Source: Planctomycetota bacterium
GTDB lineage: Bacteria; Planctomycetota; UBA1135; GCA-002686595
Assembly: GCA_030746555.1 (NCBI GenBank)
Contig: JASLMK010000130.1
Coordinates: 62,001 to 126,000, forward strand
DNA length: 64,000 bases
Direction: 5' to 3'
A model generated the notes under the pieces. That model ran no database searches. It saw nothing but the letters and a program-made list of their open reading frames with translations, and was not told where the DNA came from. Positions 60,044-64,000 of the stretch are shown here, in pieces. Position 1 is the stretch's first letter. Each line of letters starts with the position of its first letter. The position numbers and the translations under genes were made by a program.

Positions 60044-62976
60044 CCGCTCTCCTCCTCCCCGCCCAGGAGCCCGTCGATCATCTGCGCGGGGGACGGCGCC
60101 CGAGCGAAGCGGTCCTGCAGGTCCCCGGCCGCCTCCCGGAAACTCCGGCACCCGTCCTCGACCGATTCGAGAGTCATGGGCGCCTCCTGATCGGTGAACG
60201 GCGTCTCCCAGCCCTGGTAGTACCAGTTCACGACGCGCTCGTGGACGGCGTTGACGTTGCGGATCAGGTGCCCTTGGTCGAACACGACGTTGGGCCGGCC
60301 GTTGAACAGGCGGATCAGGATCGAGTGGGAGAGGACGTTCCAGTAGAAGGCGTACTCGGCGCTGAGGGAGAGGGCGACGAGCTGGCGGAAGGGGCAGTAG
60401 TGCAGCAGGTCCACGCCCTCCGCCGTGGGCAGGCGATCGCCGAGGGAGTCGATCAACTCCCGCGGCCCGATCATGATGGGGTGCCGGCCGGCCGCCAGGG
60501 CATCGATGATGCGGTCGGCCACGAGGTCGATGAACGCCAACCCCTCCACCAGCACCTGGGCTTCGTAGTCGGCCTGGGAGAGGATGAACAGCCAGTGCGG
60601 CCGGCGCCCCTCGTCCTCCTCCCCGGCGGGCGGGCACAGGAGCGCGGGGTTGAAGAAGGAGAGGTTGCGGGCGTCGGTCGGGTACTGCCGCCCGCCCTGT
60701 GGGTCGCAGAAGGCCGGGTAGAGGTGCTCGGCGCCGCGCAGGATCTCCTCGCAGCGGGTGAGGTGCTCGCGCAGGCGCTTCTCCTGGCGCTCCTTGACCG
60801 CCTCGTAGAGGTCGACGGCAGCGTCGGAGATGTCGAAGACGACCAGGGAGCTCACGTCGTCCTGGGACAGCACTCCGAGGAACGGATCGGTGGTCACGAC
60901 CCGGCAGCCGCGCTCGGCGAGGAGCCCGACGAGGCGCTCGAGCTCCTCGAGGGTCAGCAGCTCGTGGATCGTCATCAGGTAGGCCGAGCACAGGAACACG
61001 ACGTCGGGCCGCTCGCGGTCCACGGCGGTCACGATGTCCTCGAGGGTGTCGTACCGGCGCGTGCGGCCCGGCAGGGCGCCGGCGTTGTTTGCGAACAGGC
61101 GCTCGGGCAGGAGCAGGGTCGTGCTCCCCACCAGCTCCTGGCCCAACAACAGGTACATGAGGGTCGTCAGCTCGCCGTAGTCGTTGTCGAGGACGAACAG
61201 CAGCTTCGCCGCGCGGCCGGCGGGGTGCGCCCCGGCGGGCGGTGAGCCGTCGGCCCCGCACACCAGGGACTGCAGCCAGCGCTCCAGGCGCAGGGGCTCG
61301 CGGCCGAGGTTGGTCGCCGACCAGAAGCGCTCGCGGCGCTCCGCCAGGGCCTTGCGCACGGCGCCCGGAGGCGAGGCCGCGGCGGTAGGCGAACGTCCTG
61401 CCCCCCGGCTGCCGCGGCGCACGCGGGCAGCGCGCAACAGGGGCGTCGCGTCCGGGTCGTTGGGGGCCAGCTCCAGGGTCGCCGCGCAGGCCGCCTCGAC
61501 CTCGTCCCACTCGCCGAGGTGGAAGGCGGCCTGGGCCAGGTGGCGCTGGGCGTCCACCATCCCCGGCTCCAGGGCGACCGCCTGACGGCAGGCCTCGGCC
61601 GCCTCCGCCCAGTCCTCGCGGCGGCAGAGCAGGATCCCCAGGCGCAGGTGCAGGCCGGCGTGGTCGGGGCAGCACTCCGCGGCCCTGCGGCACACGACGA
61701 GCGCCTCGTCCCAGCGCTCCAGCTGCATCAGGGCCACGCCGAGCTTCTCGTGGGCGCCGGCCTCCGCCGGCCGGGAGGCGATGATCTCGTGGCAGGCGGC
61801 CAGCGCCTCCTCCCAGCGACCCGCCGCCATGTGCTCGTCCGCGGGTCCCCCGGCGGGTGCGGTGGTCAAGCGCACCGGGCCGTTCGCGGCGGGGGCGCCG
61901 GCGGGCGGCGCGGGGGAGCTCTCCCGCGCCCGCCAGGTGTCGACCTGGCCCCGGGCGAGGTGGAGCTGCTCGCGGGAGGTCCGGTCGCTGGGGTCGAGCT
62001 CTACAGCCCGCTCCCAGGCCGCGCGCGCCTCCTCCCAACGGCCCGCCTGGGAGAGGGCGATGCCGTGGCGCTGGTGGGCGTCGTGCCGAGCGTCGTCGCG
62101 GGCGATCGCCAGGCCGTAGTCCGTCGCCGCCTCCTCCCAGCGCCGCAGGGTCAACAGGGCCAGGCCCGCGCTCTCGTAGGGCTCGGGCAGGTCGGGGCGC
62201 AAGGCGGCCGCGGCCCGCGCCACCTCGAGCGCCTCCTCGCAGCGGCCCAGCTTGATCAGGGCCGCCGCCCGGTTGTTCGCCGCCCACACGTCGGAAGGGT
62301 CGAGGGCGCAGGCCAGCGCCAGGCGCGCCTCCGCCGCCCCCCAGCGACCGGCCCGGAGGTGGGCCGTCCCCACGGCGCGGGCCAGGCGCTGGCGCAGGCC
62401 CCGCAGGGAGAACGGGCGGGGCCCCGGCGGGGTGGCGGGGGGCGCGGCGGAGGGGATGGGATCGCCGATCGCCGACTCGCGGTTCCAGGCCGCCTGCAGG
62501 CGCTCGAGCTGGCTGCGGGCGAGCTCGAGCTGCTCGCGCGAGGTCTCGTCGCTCGGATCGAGGTCGACGGCTCGCTCCCAGGCGGCGCGCGCCTCGTCCC
62601 AGCGCCCGAGCTGGGAGTGGGCGATCCCCAGGCGCTGCCAGGCCTCGGCCCGCTCCGGTCCCACGGCCACGGCCCGTGCGTAGGCCGCCGCGGCCTCCTC
62701 CCAACGGCTGAGGCTCAACAGCGCCAGGCCCGCGCTCTCGTGGGGCTCGGGCAGGTCGGCGCGGAGCGCGGCCGCCGCCTGGGCCACGTCGATCGCGTCA
62801 CCGAAGCGCCCGAGCTTGATCAGCGCCGTCGCGCGGTTGTTGGCGGACCAGACGTCGCCCGGGTCCAGCTCGCAGGCCCGCGTGAAGGCGCCCTCCGCCT
62901 CCTCCCAACGCCCGGCCCTCAGGTGTGCGGTCCCTTCCGTGCGGGCGCGCCGCGCCCGAATCCGCCCCAGGATCAC
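60037..62976 (-). CDS. Large TPR protein with C-terminal DYGELTT-family domain (copy 2)
   Basis: 979 residues from GTG 62976. The N-terminal part holds two exact-length copies of a 141-residue TPR block (residues 16-156 and 204-344), about 71 percent identical by hand count. Further TPRs span about 375-520 (AACHEIIASRPAEAGAHEKLG, CRQAVALEPGMVDAQRHLA). From about 590 the domain shared with 49343-51370 follows: LLFVLDNDYGELTTLMYLLLGQ, FLCSAYLMTIHELLT, RVVTTDPFLGVLS, HWLFILSQAD, and AFYWNVLSHSILIRLFNGRPNVVFDQGHLIRN. No signal peptide is visible. It probably works with the adjacent GT2 in glycan assembly (inference). The start has no strong ribosome site; the upstream gene stop is 6 bases away. 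Confidence 0.76.
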   Translation of the reverse strand: MILGRIRARRARTEGTAHLRAGRWEEAEGAFTRACELDPGDVWSANNRATALIKLGRFGDAIDVAQAAAALRADLPEPHESAGLALLSLSRWEEAAAAYARAVAVGPERAEAWQRLGIAHSQLGRWDEARAAWERAVDLDPSDETSREQLELARSQLERLQAAWNRESAIGDPIPSAAPPATPPGPRPFSLRGLRQRLARAVGTAHLRAGRWGAAEARLALACALDPSDVWAANNRAAALIKLGRCEEALEVARAAAALRPDLPEPYESAGLALLTLRRWEEAATDYGLAIARDDARHDAHQRHGIALSQAGRWEEARAAWERAVELDPSDRTSREQLHLARGQVDTWRARESSPAPPAGAPAANGPVRLTTAPAGGPADEHMAAGRWEEALAACHEIIASRPAEAGAHEKLGVALMQLERWDEALVVCRRAAECCPDHAGLHLRLGILLCRREDWAEAAEACRQAVALEPGMVDAQRHLAQAAFHLGEWDEVEAACAATLELAPNDPDATPLLRAARVRRGSRGAGRSPTAAASPPGAVRKALAERRERFWSATNLGREPLRLERWLQSLVCGADGSPPAGAHPAGRAAKLLFVLDNDYGELTTLMYLLLGQELVGSTTLLLPERLFANNAGALPGRTRRYDTLEDIVTAVDRERPDVVFLCSAYLMTIHELLTLEELERLVGLLAERGCRVVTTDPFLGVLSQDDVSSLVVFDISDAAVDLYEAVKERQEKRLREHLTRCEEILRGAEHLYPAFCDPQGGRQYPTDARNLSFFNPALLCPPAGEEDEGRRPHWLFILSQADYEAQVLVEGLAFIDLVADRIIDALAAGRHPIMIGPRELIDSLGDRLPTAEGVDLLHYCPFRQLVALSLSAEYAFYWNVLSHSILIRLFNGRPNVVFDQGHLIRNVNAVHERVVNWYYQGWETPFTDQEAPMTLESVEDGCRSFREAAGDLQDRFARAPSPAQMIDGLLGGEEESGC
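61945..62931 (-). repeat. Internal duplication: two 423-base TPR blocks
   Basis: Copy A is 62509-62931 and copy B is 61945-62367, separated by 141 bases encoding a Pro-rich linker. Each encodes 141 residues with no gaps between them. About 100 of 141 residues are identical by hand alignment, including TAHLRAGRW, DVW-ANNRA-ALIKLGR, SAGLALL and DEARAAWERAV-LDPSD. It reflects a relatively recent duplication within the gene. Confidence 0.8.
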
Positions 62977-62981
62977 TCCGT

Positions 62982-63896
62982 CTACCCGTCCGCGGGACTG
63001 TCGAGGTCGAAGCGGTAGAACCGCCAGCGCTCCCCGAACTGCTCGAGGAAGCTCAAGTTGTAGCAGCGCAGGAACACGAACAGCGGCAGCAGGATCACCG
63101 TGCCGACGTAGGGGATGGCCGTCAGGCAGCACGTGGCGCAGGTCGCCAAGAGCGCCGCGATCCCAACGGTGAACGCCAGGGCGATGCGCATCAACAGGTA
63201 GAGCACGATCGTCCCGGCGCGGCCGGCGAGGAGCTCAGCGCGCACCAGGGCCCAGGCGTCGCCGATGCCCCCGCCGTGCAGGTACATGGCCGGCACCAGG
63301 AAGTTCTCGAGGACCCAACCGATCAGGCCTCCCACGACCATCGTCACCAGGAGCAGTCCGCCGCCGAAGAGCGCGCCGGCGAGCGCCCCCTGCTCGAAGC
63401 GGCCGGCGTCGATGTCCTCCCACGCCAAGTACAGGCCGCCCGAGATCGCCAGGGTGACCAGGAGCACGACGCCGACACTCAGGAGGAACTCGAAGACGAA
63501 GACCCGCCAGGCCACGTCGCGGAAGGCGGCCCAGGGCTCCTTGACCGCGCCCCGGTCGTGGACGATCCCGTCGATGAACATGAAGCGTCCGCGAGCCTGG
63601 AGCCAGAGGACCAGGGCCGCGAGCCCGACGACGAGGAGGAAGATGGCCGCGCCGGCTCCGACCACCAGGGGCAAGTGGTCGGCCACCCACTCCCGGCCCC
63701 GGTCCACGCTCTCGGAGAGGTCCCCGCCGTCGCTCGGGACGCCGCCTCCCCCGCCGCCTCCGCCGCTCTCGCCCAAGGCCGCCAGCCAGGCGCAGAACCC
63801 CAGGGTCAGCCACTTGGTCAGGTCGAAGGGCTGGAAGAGGATCCGCGTCGTCCGCTCCACGGCCCTGCCGATGGGATCGATGACCGAGATCGTCAT
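62982..63896 (-). CDS. Multi-pass membrane protein of unknown function
   Basis: 304 residues with about six membrane helices. After PFDLTKWLTLGFCAWLAAL a loop holds eight consecutive glycines. Further helices: LPLVVGAGAAIFLLVVGLAALVLWL, VFVFEFLLSVGVVLLVTLAISGGL, GALFGGGLLLVTMVVGGLIGWVL and YLLMRIALAFTVGIAALLATCATCCL. The C terminus FLRCYNLSFLEQFGERWRFY is cytoplasmic-looking. It resembles the general DUF7544/glycerophosphodiester-type membrane domain proteins of bacteria without a known function. It is the first gene of the left-reading operon at this edge (6 bases to the TPR gene). Confidence 0.72.
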   Translation of the reverse strand: MTISVIDPIGRAVERTTRILFQPFDLTKWLTLGFCAWLAALGESGGGGGGGGVPSDGGDLSESVDRGREWVADHLPLVVGAGAAIFLLVVGLAALVLWLQARGRFMFIDGIVHDRGAVKEPWAAFRDVAWRVFVFEFLLSVGVVLLVTLAISGGLYLAWEDIDAGRFEQGALAGALFGGGLLLVTMVVGGLIGWVLENFLVPAMYLHGGGIGDAWALVRAELLAGRAGTIVLYLLMRIALAFTVGIAALLATCATCCLTAIPYVGTVILLPLFVFLRCYNLSFLEQFGERWRFYRFDLDSPADG

Positions 63897-63928
63897 GGGG
63901 GTCGGGGGCGTTGGGGAGGGTGGCGGTT

Positions 63929-64000
63929 CGGGCTAGCCCGGATTATTGATGAAGACGTGCACCAGACACAGCAACTCGGTTCCTGGTGGTGCTTTGCGGG
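63929..64000. other. Low-GC edge segment with a 12-base palindrome
   Basis: The last 60 bases have visibly more A and T than the rest of the window. They begin after the perfect palindrome CGGGCTAGCCCG (63929-63940). No gene is recognised up to the window end. It could be the edge of a mobile element or an upstream regulatory region of a gene beyond the window. Confidence 0.3.

Noticed and set aside
58619-62704. 1361-codon minus-strand frame
   Set aside because: Only the last 475 codons (from TTG 60043) are GT2. The remainder is a shadow of the TPR gene in another frame.
63695-63780. Run of CCG/CCT triplets near the right edge as a possible microsatellite
   Set aside because: It encodes the poly-glycine loop of the membrane protein and is explained by coding sequence.
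1-64000. CRISPR arrays, rRNA or tRNA genes
   Set aside because: No regularly spaced repeats, no conserved rRNA segments and no tRNA cloverleaf were recognised on reading; a tRNAscan-SE/Infernal run would be decisive.

Overview
The window is very GC-rich and densely packed with genes, with no intergenic stretch over about 200 bases. The content points to a planctomycete (Planctomycetota): two formylglycine sulfatases, a Tat-type Gfo/Idh/MocA oxidoreductase, a DUF1080 protein, a PhoD-like phosphatase, two FG-GAP/UnbV proteins, a dockerin-type EF-hand segment, and a lineage-style C-terminal domain (CPCGN ... FGDGLRC ... WYRDP.GSPCG.GFNL) carried by two exported proteins. No rRNA, tRNA, CRISPR array or complete mobile element was recognised. 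Genus-level placement cannot be made from sequence alone.

Layout. Positions 1-34000 are mostly exported or catabolic functions: the 3' end of an ApbE flavin transferase, a Gfo/Idh/MocA oxidoreductase, an exported C-terminal-domain protein, an exported GH13 branching-enzyme-like protein, a radical SAM protein, an extended SDR, a PHP-domain protein, DUF1080, a thioredoxin-fold protein, and a PhoD phosphatase divergent from an UnbV/homocysteine methyltransferase/alcohol dehydrogenase operon. A flavin-dependent-halogenase-like protein, sulfatase, ECF sigma factor, amidohydrolase, arylsulfotransferase-like protein and peptidase E follow. At 28021-28338 lies a small lipoprotein with a heavy-metal-associated (HMA) fold. 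Its first metal-site cysteine codon is an in-frame TGA followed by a SECIS-like stem-loop, so it is a strong selenoprotein candidate and the most interesting item here. Next come a TPR lipoprotein/UnbV operon, a lipoprotein, an SDR, a TrhA/HlyIII protein and a second sulfatase with HEAT-like repeats.

From about 36000 to the right edge is a surface-glycan region: two tandem TMTC-like GT-C/TPR membrane proteins, a GT2, a small membrane protein, a UDP-galactopyranose-mutase-like flavoprotein, a Wzm/Wzt-type ABC exporter pair, a GT4, a GT2-GT4 fusion, a class III aminotransferase, a radical SAM protein, another GT2, and two large TPR proteins (49343-51370 and 60037-62976). Those two TPR proteins share an unrecognised C-terminal domain that may be a new glycosyltransferase-like family. 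A plausible reading is that the glycosyltransferases build a glycan on a carrier and the ABC pair exports it; this is inference.

Expression signals. TAGNNT or TATNNT hexamers recur close to start codons. Several lie 6-12 bases ahead of the start (3460, 7900, 15023, 33340, 53830), suggesting leaderless or near-leaderless mRNAs. At three divergent gene pairs the -10-like hexamers of both strands overlap. Operons show GTGA, ATGA or TTGA stop-start overlaps.
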